A DNA stretch of 64,000 bases from contig NZ_LAVA02000044.1 of assembly GCF_000974985.2 (NCBI RefSeq), positions 1 to 64,000 on the forward strand. The letters are read 5' to 3'. A program made the translations under genes and the position numbers. Positions 39,113 through 47,041 of this stretch are shown one piece after another. The notes beneath the pieces are model-generated. The model ran no database searches. It saw only the letters and a program-made list of their open reading frames with translations, and was not told where the DNA came from. Source of the stretch: Streptomyces mangrovisoli. Its GTDB lineage: Bacteria > Actinomycetota > Actinomycetes > Streptomycetales > Streptomycetaceae. How positions within the stretch are numbered: the first letter of the stretch is position 1; each line of letters begins with the position of its first letter.

Positions 39113-40897
39113 CTATCCTGCCCCGTCCCGCCCGTACAGGGCGAGGGCGGTGTTGACCAGGCCGATGTGGCTGAACGCCTGCGGGAAGTTGCCGAGCTGG
39201 CGGTGGGCCGCCGGGTCGTACTCCTCCGCCAGCAGGCCGACGTCGTTGGCGATGCCGACCAGCCGGTCGAACAGCTCCCGGGCCTCGTCGCGGCGGCCGG
39301 TGAGATGCAGCGCGTCGGCCAGCCAGAACGAGCAGGCCAGGAAGGTGCCCTCGGCGCCGGGGAGCCCGTCGACGGCGACGCCCTCGGTGGAGTACCGGCG
39401 CACGAAGCCGTCGTGGCCCAGTTCCGCGCGCACCGCGTCCACGGTGCCGACCACCCGGGGGTCGTCGGGCGGCAGGAACCCGAAGCGCGGGATGAGCAGC
39501 AGGGCCGCGTCCAGTTCGCGGGAGCCGTAGGACTGGGTGAAGGTGCCCCGCGCGGGGTCGTAGCCGCGCTCGCACACCTCCTGGTGCACCTCGTCGCGCA
39601 TCGTGCGCCAGCCGTCGAGGTCGCCGTCGAGCTCCGGGTACTGCTCCAGGGTCCGCACCGCACGGTCCGCGGCCACCCACACCATGACCTTCGAGTGCAC
39701 GAAGTGCCGCCGATCGCCGCGTACCTCCCACAGGCCCTCGTCGGGCTGGCGCCACGCCTCCTTCAGGAAGCTCATCAGCGCGCACTGGAGCGACCACATG
39801 TGCGGTCTGGTGCTCAGCCCCGAGTCCCGGGCGAGGAACAGCGAGTCCATGACCTCGCCGTAGACGTCGAGCTGGAGCTGGTTGACCGCCTCGTTGCCGA
39901 TCCGCACGGGCGCCGACCCGGCGAACCCGGTCAGCCACGGCAGCACGAACTCCGGCAGCCGGCGCTCGCCCCCGAGGCCGTACATGATCTGGAGGTCCGC
40001 GGGGTCGCCCGCGACGGCGCGCAGCAGCCAGTCGCGCCAGGCCTCCGCCTCCTCGTGGTAACCGGCCGTCAGCAGCGCGCCCAGGGTGAGGGTGGAGTCG
40101 CGCAGCCAGCAGTACCGGTAGTCCCAGTTGCGCACCCCGCCGAGCTCCTCGGGCAGCGAGGTGGTGGGGGCGGCCACGATGCCGCCGGTGGGCGCGTACG
40201 TGAGCGCCTTGAGGGTGATCAGCGAGCGCATCACGGCGTCCCGGTAGGGGCCCGTGTAGCGGCATTTGGCGGCCCAGGCCCGCCAGTCGGCGACGCTGCC
40301 GGCGAGCGAGGCGAACGGGTCGACCGGCTCGGGGCGCGGCTCGTGCGAGGGATGCCAGGTGAGCACGAACGCCACCCGTTCGCCCTCGGCCACGGTGAAC
40401 TTCGAGTGGGTGCCGAAGTCCTCGCCCCACGTGTGCACGGCGGGCTCGGCGCGCAGCCACGCCGAGTCCGGCCCGGCCACGGCGACGCGGTGGCCGTCGG
40501 CCCGCCGCATCCACGGCACGATCGAGCCGTGGTCGAAGCGGAGCCGGATCGTGCTGCGCACGGTCACGCTGCCGCTCAGCCCCTCGACGATGCGCACCAG
40601 GTCGGGGAACTCGTCGCGCTGCGGCATCAGGTCGGTGACCCGCACCGACCCGTCCGGCGTGTCCCACTCGGTGTCCAGCACCAGGGTGTCGGCGCGGTAG
40701 GCCCGGCGGGTGCAGCGGTCGGCGCCCTCGGGGGCGATGCGCCAGTGGCCGTTCTCCTCGCCGCCCAGCAGCCTGGCGAAGCAGGCGGGGGAGTCGAACC
40801 GGGGCAGGCACAGCCAGTCCACGGAGCCGTCGCGGCCGACCAGGGCGGCGGTCTGTTCGTCGCCGATGAGGGCGTAGTCCTCGATGCGCGGGTGCAC
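39113..40897 (-). CDS. Glycoside hydrolase family 15 (glucoamylase/trehalase-like)
   Basis: 594 residues, cytoplasmic (no signal peptide). The N-terminal beta-sandwich begins with the motif IGDEQTAALVGRDGSVDWLC. The (alpha/alpha)6 barrel carries VRNWDYRYCWLRDSTLTL and the catalytic region GLWEVRGDRRHFVHSKVMVW, where the glutamate should be the general acid. The second catalytic residue is expected near the C-terminus. Mycobacterial proteins of this type have been described as trehalases, so trehalose or short maltodextrins are the likely substrates. It is followed closely by the SDR gene. Confidence 0.9.
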   Translation of the reverse strand: MHPRIEDYALIGDEQTAALVGRDGSVDWLCLPRFDSPACFARLLGGEENGHWRIAPEGADRCTRRAYRADTLVLDTEWDTPDGSVRVTDLMPQRDEFPDLVRIVEGLSGSVTVRSTIRLRFDHGSIVPWMRRADGHRVAVAGPDSAWLRAEPAVHTWGEDFGTHSKFTVAEGERVAFVLTWHPSHEPRPEPVDPFASLAGSVADWRAWAAKCRYTGPYRDAVMRSLITLKALTYAPTGGIVAAPTTSLPEELGGVRNWDYRYCWLRDSTLTLGALLTAGYHEEAEAWRDWLLRAVAGDPADLQIMYGLGGERRLPEFVLPWLTGFAGSAPVRIGNEAVNQLQLDVYGEVMDSLFLARDSGLSTRPHMWSLQCALMSFLKEAWRQPDEGLWEVRGDRRHFVHSKVMVWVAADRAVRTLEQYPELDGDLDGWRTMRDEVHQEVCERGYDPARGTFTQSYGSRELDAALLLIPRFGFLPPDDPRVVGTVDAVRAELGHDGFVRRYSTEGVAVDGLPGAEGTFLACSFWLADALHLTGRRDEARELFDRLVGIANDVGLLAEEYDPAAHRQLGNFPQAFSHIGLVNTALALYGRDGAG

Positions 40898-41027
40898 GCA
40901 GGTGCCGGTTCCCGGTGCCCGCGCCGGGCAATCACGGGGTGCGTCCGGACGGGTGACGGGGCGGTACGCGCGTGGCGGGCGCCCCGTCGTCCCTCCGGGA
41001 GGGCCGTCTCCCGGCGGGACCGTCGGC

Positions 41028-41855
41028 TCAGACCGCGGCGGGTTCCGCCGCCTCGGCCGTCTCCGCGGCCGCCCGCTCCGCGCGGTCGCGGGCCTCGCGG
41101 CGGACCAGGATCACCCAGCCGACCGGGACGCCCGCCGCGAACAGCCACCACTGGACGGCGTACGGCAGGTTGATGTCGCCGAGCCCGATCCAGCTGCGGT
41201 CCTCCTGGGGCGACGGGATCAGCTCGGGGCTGCCGCCCTTGGGCGCCGGGGAGGTCAGCTCGACATAGCCGCCCAGCACCTGCGTGGCGGAGGTGTCGCC
41301 GGAGTCGCGCAGCAGCGTGGCGACCTGCGCGCTGTTGATCAGCATGATCTGGCGGTCGGGCAGGCCCTTGACGTTCTTGATGCCGCTGGCCGCCGTCGTC
41401 TCGTCCTGGCGCAGCCGCCCGGTGACCGTGATCTCGCCCTTCGGGGGTGCCGGGATCTTCGGGAACGCGGTCTGCGAGGCGGGTGAGGGGATCCATCCGC
41501 GGTTGACGAGCAGGGTCCGGCCGTCGTCCAGCACGAACGGGGTCAGCACGTGGTAGCCGACCTCGTCGTCGGTGCTGGTGCGGCGGCGCACCACCAGTTC
41601 GTGCGCGGTGTCGTAGTGGCCCTTGGCGGTCACCCGCCGGTACAGGTCCTTGTGCGCGACCGTCCCGCCGACCGAGGTGAGCGTCTCCGCGGCCACCGGC
41701 TTCGCCGCGAGCGAGGTGTTGATCACCTTGTTCAGCGCCTGCCGGTGGTCATGGCGGTGCAGCTGCCAGGTCCCCAGCCGGATCATCGTGGGGGCGAGCA
41801 GCAGGGCCAGGAGCGTGAGAATCACCCACTGGCGGGTCAACAGGAAGCGGTACAC
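41028..41855 (-). CDS. SURF1-family cytochrome oxidase assembly protein
   Basis: About 275 residues: N-terminal transmembrane helix (TRQWVILTLLALLLAPTMIR), then LGTWQLHRH, the SURF1 hallmark, a periplasmic-type domain with LLVNRGWIP and VTGRLRQDE, and a C-terminal helix near NLPYAVQWWLFAAGVPVGW. A C-terminal Ala/Glu tail follows. It is thought to help insert heme a into cytochrome c oxidase. The start is unclear: GTG 41855 lies at the edge of a perfect hairpin (41855-41883), and an ATG at 41888 would add 11 residues and place the hairpin inside the coding region. Confidence 0.88.
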   Translation of the reverse strand: MYRFLLTRQWVILTLLALLLAPTMIRLGTWQLHRHDHRQALNKVINTSLAAKPVAAETLTSVGGTVAHKDLYRRVTAKGHYDTAHELVVRRRTSTDDEVGYHVLTPFVLDDGRTLLVNRGWIPSPASQTAFPKIPAPPKGEITVTGRLRQDETTAASGIKNVKGLPDRQIMLINSAQVATLLRDSGDTSATQVLGGYVELTSPAPKGGSPELIPSPQEDRSWIGLGDINLPYAVQWWLFAAGVPVGWVILVRREARDRAERAAAETAEAAEPAAV

Positions 41856-41883
41856 CCCACGACCGTACAACTCGGTCGTGGGG
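41855..41883 (-). promoter_or_regulatory. 10-bp hairpin at the SURF1 start
   Basis: Perfect stem CCCCACGACC/GGTCGTGGGG with a 9-base loop. On the minus strand its 3' arm contains the only purine-rich ribosome-site candidate and its last base is the G of the GTG. It may hide the start, or terminate the upstream zinc-protein transcript. Confidence 0.5.
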
Positions 41884-41931
41884 TGCATTCGCCCGGGTAC
41901 CGGCTCGGCGCGCCGCGAGGGCCGCGCCGGT

Positions 41932-42165
41932 TCACACCTTGTCGACGATGCCCGCCTTCCCCTCCGAGCGGGCGCAGTGCGCCCCGCAGTACCACTGGCC
42001 GTCCACCTCGACACCCTGGCCGATGATCTGCACGCGACAGTGTTCGCAGATGGGGGCCATGCGATGGATCGCACAGGAGAAGCAGTCGAAGACATGCACC
42101 GCGCCCTGCGCGTGGACCTCGAAGGTCATTCCGTAGTCGTTACCGCAAACTTCGCATCTCGCCAT
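41932..42165 (-). CDS. Small protein with four Cys pairs (zinc-knuckle/LIM-like)
   Basis: 77 residues containing CEVC near the N-terminus, CFSC and CEHC in the middle, and CGAHC near the C-terminus, with histidines nearby. This is consistent with two zinc sites of LIM or treble-clef type. No other domain is visible. It lies between the exonuclease and SURF1 genes on the same strand. Placement next to a cytochrome oxidase assembly gene is noted, but no function is assigned. Confidence 0.75.
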   Translation of the reverse strand: MARCEVCGNDYGMTFEVHAQGAVHVFDCFSCAIHRMAPICEHCRVQIIGQGVEVDGQWYCGAHCARSEGKAGIVDKV

Positions 42166-42228
42166 GGGCCACAGGGTGAGCCGTGGCCGGCGCGCGGGCG
42201 AGTGCGTGCCGGGCGAGTCGCCCGGCAA

Positions 42229-43224
42229 TCACCCATCCGTACGGGCCGGCTCGACATCGCGCAGCAGCTGCCCGAACGCCGCCTCGTCCACCACCGGCGT
42301 GCCGAACTGGCGCGCCTTGACCACCTTCGAGGTGCCGGAGTCGGGGTCGTTGGTGACCAGCAGGCTGGTGAGCCGGGACAGGCTGGTGGCGACATGGAGT
42401 CCGGCCTCGGTCGCGCGGTCCTCCAGCAGGTCGCGCTCGGTCGAGGTGTCCCCGGAGAACGCCACCCGCATCCCCTGCCTGAGGCGCTTGCCGTCCTCGT
42501 AGCGCCCGGGGTTGGGGTAGGGGCACGGGGGCCGCTTGCGGGACGGGCGCCAGGTCGTGGCCGCGTAGCCGCCCGAGCCGCCGGCCTGCCGGCCGATGCG
42601 CGGGGCGGGCCGGTCCGACCACTCGGTCAGCGGCCGGCACTCGTGCAGCGGCAGCCGTACGCCGCCCGCCGCCGCGGCCGCGAGGCTCGGCCGGAACGCC
42701 TCCGCCAGCACGCGCGCGTCGTCCAGCGCGTGGTGCGCCCGGCGCTGGACCACGCCGAAGTGCGCCGCCAGGGACTCCAGCTTGTGGTTGGGCAGCGGCA
42801 GACGCAGCTCCTTGGACAGCGCGATCGTGCACAGCCGCTGCCGCACCGGTGCCTCGCGCTGCGCCCGCGCGTACTCCCGGGCGATCATCTGCCAGTCGAA
42901 GACCGCGTTGTGCGCGACGAGCACCCGGTCCGCGAGCCGCGTCGCGAAGTCCTCGGCGATGTCCTGGAACAGCGGCGCCCCCTCCAGGGCCTCGCTCGTC
43001 AGGCCGTGGATCCACACCGGGCCGGGATCGCGCTCCGGATTGACCAGCGTGTACCAGTGGTCCTCGACCTCGCCGCGGGCGTCCAGCCGGTAGACGGCCG
43101 CGGAGATGATCCTGTCGTCGCGGGCCAGGCCGGTGGTCTCCACGTCGACGACCGCGTATCCCCGGGGATACGCGGCCGGCCACTCCGTGCGGGCGGGCCC
43201 CGCGGCAGTACGGTCTTCGAGCAT
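42229..43224 (-). CDS. DEDDh 3'-5' exonuclease with BRCT-like C-terminus
   Basis: 331 residues. The exonuclease core has Exo I VVDVETTGL, Exo II LVAHNAVFDWQM and Exo III HHALDDARVLAEA, the last with the histidine of the DEDDh class. The C-terminal 110 residues (MRVAFSGDTSTERDLLEDRATEAGL, TSLLVTNDPDSGTSKVVKARQFGTPVVDEAAF) have the shape of a BRCT domain, as in the proofreading-type exonucleases of actinobacteria. The two are joined by a Pro/Arg-rich linker. Acts on DNA or possibly RNA ends. ATG 43224 is the first codon within homology. Confidence 0.88.
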   Translation of the reverse strand: MLEDRTAAGPARTEWPAAYPRGYAVVDVETTGLARDDRIISAAVYRLDARGEVEDHWYTLVNPERDPGPVWIHGLTSEALEGAPLFQDIAEDFATRLADRVLVAHNAVFDWQMIAREYARAQREAPVRQRLCTIALSKELRLPLPNHKLESLAAHFGVVQRRAHHALDDARVLAEAFRPSLAAAAAGGVRLPLHECRPLTEWSDRPAPRIGRQAGGSGGYAATTWRPSRKRPPCPYPNPGRYEDGKRLRQGMRVAFSGDTSTERDLLEDRATEAGLHVATSLSRLTSLLVTNDPDSGTSKVVKARQFGTPVVDEAAFGQLLRDVEPARTDG

Positions 43225-43469
43225 GGTCCATGAGGATACGGGCCGGGACTGACACCCCGGGCCCTCAGGTGCCTTGCCGGGCCCGCGCGTTCGAGGGTCG
43301 TACGAGTCGACGTGCTGGTATTTGTCCTTATTTAGGACTCTTTGCACCCGCGGTGGGCAACTGCCGTGCCGGGGTGGGAAGTTCGGTTTCCTGGGCCGTC
43401 CGGCGGGTGTCGGTGCCGTCCACCGCGTGGGTGCGGTTCCCGGCGGGCGCCCGGTGGCATCCTCCCCCT

Positions 43470-44291
43470 GTGACGGAGGACGCGACCCCTGACGGCGAGG
43501 TCCATGACGACGAGGTCCATGACCGCGAGGCCCCTGACGACGAGGTCCATGACCGCGAGGCCCCTGACCGCGAGGCCCCTGACGGCGACGCCCATGACGG
43601 CGAGGCCCACGGCGGCACCCTCGGCTCGCGGCTGAACTGGCTGCGCGCCGCGGTCCTCGGCGCGAACGACGGCATCGTGTCCACCGCCGGTCTGGTCGTC
43701 GGTGTGGCCGGCGCCACCGACTCCCGCGCGGCCCTGCTGACGGCGGGCGCGTCCGGGCTGCTCGCCGGCTCGATGTCGATGGCGGCCGGCGAGTACGTGT
43801 CCGTCTCCACCCAGCGGGACTCCGAGCGGGCCGCGCTCGCCCAGGAGAAGCGCGAGCTGCACGAGCAGCCGCAGGCCGAGCTGGCCGAGCTCACCGGCCT
43901 GCTGGCCGCGCGCGGACTGTCCCAGGAGGTCGCCCGCGAGGCGGCCGAGCAGCTCACCGCCCGCGACGCGCTGCGCGCCCACGCGCGCGTGGAGCTCGGC
44001 ATCGACCCCGACGACCTCACCAACCCCTGGCACGCGGCCTGGGCCAGCTTTCTCGCCTTCACCGCGGGGGCGCTGCTGCCGCTGCTGGCGATCGTGCTGC
44101 CGCCCACGGGGTGGCGGCTGCCGGTCACGGTCGGCTCGGTCCTCGTCGCGCTCGTCGTGACCGGGTGGGCCGGCGCCCGCCTGGGCGCCGCCGACCCACG
44201 CCGCGCGGTGCTGCGCAACGTGGTGGGAGGGGCGCTGGCGATGGGCGTCACCTATGCGGCGGGGGCGCTGCTGGGGGCGGCGGGGGCGTAG
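43470..44291 (+). CDS. VIT1/CCC1-family transporter with pentapeptide-repeat N-terminus
   Basis: 273 residues. After a 50-residue acidic/His repeat region (see repeat), the CCC1/VIT1 domain starts RLNWLRAAVLGANDGIVSTAG and continues with GLLAGSMSMAAGEYVSVSTQRDSE. A cytoplasmic metal-binding helical insert rich in Glu follows (AALAQEKRELHEQPQAELAEL), then two more helices near the C-terminus. The family exports or sequesters Fe2+/Mn2+. The GTG at 43470 is used; it is followed by ACGGAGGA, and the true start could be a little downstream. Upstream (43324-43338) is an AT-rich GTCCT-TATTT-AGGAC inverted repeat of unknown role. Confidence 0.87.
   Translation: MTEDATPDGEVHDDEVHDREAPDDEVHDREAPDREAPDGDAHDGEAHGGTLGSRLNWLRAAVLGANDGIVSTAGLVVGVAGATDSRAALLTAGASGLLAGSMSMAAGEYVSVSTQRDSERAALAQEKRELHEQPQAELAELTGLLAARGLSQEVAREAAEQLTARDALRAHARVELGIDPDDLTNPWHAAWASFLAFTAGALLPLLAIVLPPTGWRLPVTVGSVLVALVVTGWAGARLGAADPRRAVLRNVVGGALAMGVTYAAGALLGAAGA
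43491..43610 (+). repeat. Eight in-frame 15-bp repeats in the VIT1 homologue
   Basis: Eight consecutive 15-base units encode Asp-x-Glu/Asp-x-His/Pro pentapeptides (DGEVH, DDEVH, DREAP, DDEVH, DREAP, DREAP, DGDAH, DGEAH). Every unit starts with GAC and the units keep frame with the VIT1 domain. Confidence 0.9.
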
Positions 44292-44388
44292 CGGAGAGGA
44301 CCCTGCCGGGTCCCTGCCGGTCACTGCCGGGGGCCCGGTCCGGGGCGGCGACGTCCGTCCCACAGGGTCCGCCGCGGGTCCGCGGTGG

Positions 44389-44470
44389 CTGGTCGCGCGG
44401 TTCCCCGCCCCCCCCTTTGAGGGGCCCTGGCAGCCGTGTCCGAAAGGGGCGCGGGGAACTGCGCGACCAG
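44389..44470. repeat. GCGCAGTTCCCCGCG repeat family, copy 3 (long hairpin)
   Basis: Arms of about 28 bases (44389-44418 and 44443-44470) with a few mismatches flank a 24-base loop. It occupies the 329-base gap 44292-44620 between the VIT1 homologue and the alcohol dehydrogenase, on the same strand. It probably terminates the first unit. The rest of the gap holds the dehydrogenase promoter region, with no motif I can name. Confidence 0.7.
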
Positions 44471-44620
44471 GCCCCACCGGGGCGCGGACGGCGACGCGGT
44501 CGGGCGGCATCGGCCCCTCGATGGGCGCTTCGCCCGCCTCGCAGCGTACGGTGAAGTGCGCTCGACCACCCCCCGAGCGCCAGGAAACACAGCAGCTCAG
44601 AGCCGAGAAGGACCCTCGTC

Positions 44621-45667
44621 ATGCGCGCCACCACCATCCACGCCCCCTTCGACATGCGCGTGGAGGACGTGCCCGAACCCGTGGTGCAGCTGCCCACCGA
44701 CGCCGTGGTGCGGGTGCTGCGCGCCTGCATCTGCGGCAGCGACCTGTGGGCCTACCGCGGCGAGGCGGCCCGGCAGCCGGGCCAGCGGATCGGACACGAG
44801 TTCCTCGGCGTGGTCGAGGAGACCGGCGGCGAGGTGACCGGCGTGCGCCGCGGCGATCTCGTCGTCGCGCCGTTCATGTGGTCCGACGGCCGCTGCGACT
44901 ACTGCCGCGAGGGCCTGACGACGTCCTGCGTGCACGGCGGCTTCTGGGGCACGGTCGGCTCCGACGGCGGCCAGGGCGAGGCCGTACGGGTGCCGTTCGC
45001 CGACGGCACGCTGGTGCCGCTGCCGAAGGAGGCCGCCTCCGACGACCGGCTGCTGTCCGCGCTGCTGACCCTGTCCGACGTGATGGGCACCGGCCACCAC
45101 GCGGCGCTGGGCGCGGGTGCCCGGCCGGGCGCCACGGTCGCCGTCGTCGGTGACGGCGCGGTCGGCCTGTGCGCGGTGCTCGCCGCCCGGCGCCTGGGCG
45201 CCGAGCGGATCATCGCGCTCGGCCGGCACGAGGTCCGCACCGACATCGCCCGCCGCTTCGGCGCCACCGACGTCGTCGCGGCGCGCGGCGACGAGGCCGT
45301 GGCGGCGGTCCGCGAGCTGACCGGCGGTCAGGGCGCGCACGCGGTCGTCGAGGCGGTCGGCACCGAGCAGTCGATGAGCACCGCGATCGGCATCGCCCGC
45401 GACGGCGGCGCGGTCGGCTTCGTCGGCGTGCCGCACGGCAGCGGCACCGGCGTGGACCTCAGCGTCATGTTCGACCGGAACATCGCCCTGCGGGGCGGCG
45501 TGGCCCCGGTCCGCGCCTACATCCCGGACCTGCTGCCCGACGTCCTGGACGGCACGATCGACCCCTCCCCGGTCTTCGACCTGACGGTGGACCTGGAGGG
45601 CGTGCCCGACGGTTACAAGGCCATGGACGAGCGCACGGCCCTCAAGGTGCTCGTCACCAACGGCTGA
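44621..45667 (+). CDS. Zinc-dependent alcohol dehydrogenase
   Basis: Medium-chain dehydrogenase of 348 residues. The catalytic zinc site is CICGSDLW plus GHEFLGVVEE. The structural-zinc loop GRCDYCREGLTTSC has three visible cysteines of the usual four. The coenzyme domain starts VAVVGDGAVGLCAVLAARRLG, followed by DVV and GRHEV, which suggests NADP or NAD without clear preference. It is a common Streptomyces oxidoreductase of broad substrate range. GAAGGA precedes the ATG. Monocistronic, with tandem repeats directly after it. Confidence 0.9.
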   Translation: MRATTIHAPFDMRVEDVPEPVVQLPTDAVVRVLRACICGSDLWAYRGEAARQPGQRIGHEFLGVVEETGGEVTGVRRGDLVVAPFMWSDGRCDYCREGLTTSCVHGGFWGTVGSDGGQGEAVRVPFADGTLVPLPKEAASDDRLLSALLTLSDVMGTGHHAALGAGARPGATVAVVGDGAVGLCAVLAARRLGAERIIALGRHEVRTDIARRFGATDVVAARGDEAVAAVRELTGGQGAHAVVEAVGTEQSMSTAIGIARDGGAVGFVGVPHGSGTGVDLSVMFDRNIALRGGVAPVRAYIPDLLPDVLDGTIDPSPVFDLTVDLEGVPDGYKAMDERTALKVLVTNG

Positions 45668-45670
45668 CGC

Positions 45671-45735
45671 CTGCCGGGCCCGGCTCCTGCTGCCCTGCCG
45701 GGCCAGCTCCTGCTGCCCCGCCGGGCCGGACTCCC
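45671..45735. repeat. 23/24-bp tandem repeat
   Basis: Two units of 24 and 23 bases sharing CTGCCGGGCC and CTCCTGCTGCC, then a truncated third, directly after the dehydrogenase stop. Confidence 0.7.
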
Positions 45736-45748
45736 TCCGCCGCCGCCG

Positions 45749-45769
45749 GACCTGACGTCCGCTCAGGTC
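45749..45769 (-). terminator. Hairpin overlapping the CopD-like stop
   Basis: GACCTGA/TCAGGTC stem with a 7-base loop. The TGA stop of the minus-strand gene (45763-45765) is within the stem. Confidence 0.55.
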
Positions 45770-46770
45770 CAGCGGATCGGCAGGGGCAGCGCGGTCAGCA
45801 GGCCGGAGACCACGACCACCAGCCCCAGCACGAGCACCTCCGCCCGTGCCGGGGTGTACGCGGACAGCGGGTCGGACGCGCGGCGCAGCCGGACGCGGGC
45901 CCACAGGGCGAGCGCGGCGACGACCGCGACCAGCAGCACCTTCGCGACCAGCGTGCGGCCGTACGCCGTCGACGTCAGCACCTCCGTGAGCGCCGCGTGC
46001 GGGGGGACGCGGCGCAGGGAACTCCACACGCCGCTCGCCGTGATCGCCGCGAGCAGTACGGCCGCCACGCGCGCGTAGAGCCCCAGCAGCGCGGCCCCCG
46101 CGACGGCCCCGGCCGGCTCGTCGCGCCACTGCCGCAGGGTCCGCAGGGCGTGGAGCAGGCCGCCGGACCACAGCGCCGCGCACGTCAGATGGGCGAGGGT
46201 CAGCGCGGAGCCGAGCAGCGGGTGGTGCTCGGCCGGCGGGTGGGCGCGCAGCGCCTCCGCGACGATCGCCGCGGCGAGCGGCCAGAGCGCGGTCGCGGGG
46301 CGGCGCGAGCGCGCGCAGAGGGCCGCCACGAGGAACGCGTTGACCTCCAGCAGGGCCAACGTGCCGTCGCGCGACTGGTAGAGGCCGCCGACGTCGACCG
46401 CGGCGAGGCTGTGCGGGACGAGGTTGCCGGTGGCCACGACCGAGGCGAGGCCCAGCGCGGCGACCAGCCCGGCCAGGGTCGCGTACGGCGTCCAGCCGGC
46501 CGGCGTGCGTGCGGGAGCGCCGGGCACCCGCCGGGCCAGGCGGGCCACGAGCGCCTCGCCCAGGGGGACGGACAGCGCGGCGAACAGCACTCCGCGCAGC
46601 AGCGCGATGCCGCCGACCCCGGGCGCGGCGGCCTCGCCGGTGCCGGTCAGCGCGGCGGACGGGCCGAGCAGCGGGATCAGCGCGGCGAGCGCCGCGAGCA
46701 CCAGCACGGCGACGGCCCGGCCGGGGCCGGGTATGGCGGCCTTCTCGTCACCCGTTCGTGTCGACGTCAC
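45763..46770 (-). CDS. CopD-like integral membrane protein
   Basis: 335 residues with about eight hydrophobic helices. The helices GGLYQSRDGTLALLEVNAFLVAALC and LTLAHLTCAALWSGGLLHALRTLRQW carry the histidine-bearing pattern of the CopD family. They are followed by VAAVLLAAITASGVWSSLRRV and YGRTLVAKVLLVAVVAALALWAR, which are typical. Copper handling is the family role but is not certain here, because no CopC domain is attached. GTG 46770 is chosen; the further open frame is Pro/Arg-rich and crosses a simple repeat. Confidence 0.82.
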   Translation of the reverse strand: MTSTRTGDEKAAIPGPGRAVAVLVLAALAALIPLLGPSAALTGTGEAAAPGVGGIALLRGVLFAALSVPLGEALVARLARRVPGAPARTPAGWTPYATLAGLVAALGLASVVATGNLVPHSLAAVDVGGLYQSRDGTLALLEVNAFLVAALCARSRRPATALWPLAAAIVAEALRAHPPAEHHPLLGSALTLAHLTCAALWSGGLLHALRTLRQWRDEPAGAVAGAALLGLYARVAAVLLAAITASGVWSSLRRVPPHAALTEVLTSTAYGRTLVAKVLLVAVVAALALWARVRLRRASDPLSAYTPARAEVLVLGLVVVVSGLLTALPLPIRWT

Positions 46771-46855
46771 CCCGAGATCTTCACCAGCCACCACAGAACC
46801 GGGCAAGCCCCGAAAAACAACTGACACCAAGCCGTTCCACGCGGGAAGCCTCCGG

Positions 46856-46914
46856 CGGTTCGGTTCGGTTCGGTTCGGGGCGGGTTCGGGGCGGGTTCGG
46901 CGCGGCACCGGTTC
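46856..46914. repeat. Simple CGGTT / CGGGGCGGGTT repeats
   Basis: Four CGGTT units followed by two units of CGGGGCGGGTT and a diverged tail, upstream of the CopD-like gene. Confidence 0.8.
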
Positions 46915-46940
46915 GTCGAGTGCGGGTGCGTCGTGCCCCT

Positions 46941-46986
46941 TCGCGCAGTTCCCCGCGCCCCTCCAGGGGCGCGGGGAACTGCGCGA
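46941..46986. repeat. GCGCAGTTCCCCGCG repeat family, copy 4 (perfect hairpin)
   Basis: Uninterrupted 22-bp arms (46941-46962 with 46965-46986) and a 2-base loop, the cleanest of the four copies. It lies between the CoA-transferase end and the CopD-like start on the minus strand. Confidence 0.85.
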
Positions 46987-47041
46987 TCAGCCCCCACTCA
47001 CCCGCGGTGGAGATCACCGGCCGGTTGGCCAGGCGCGCCAC

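Noticed and set aside
43324..43338. GTCCT-TATTT-AGGAC inverted repeat upstream of the VIT1 homologue considered as an iron (DmdR/IdeR) box.
   Set aside because: It does not match the known iron-box consensus and its arms are only five bases. An AT-rich promoter element is as likely.
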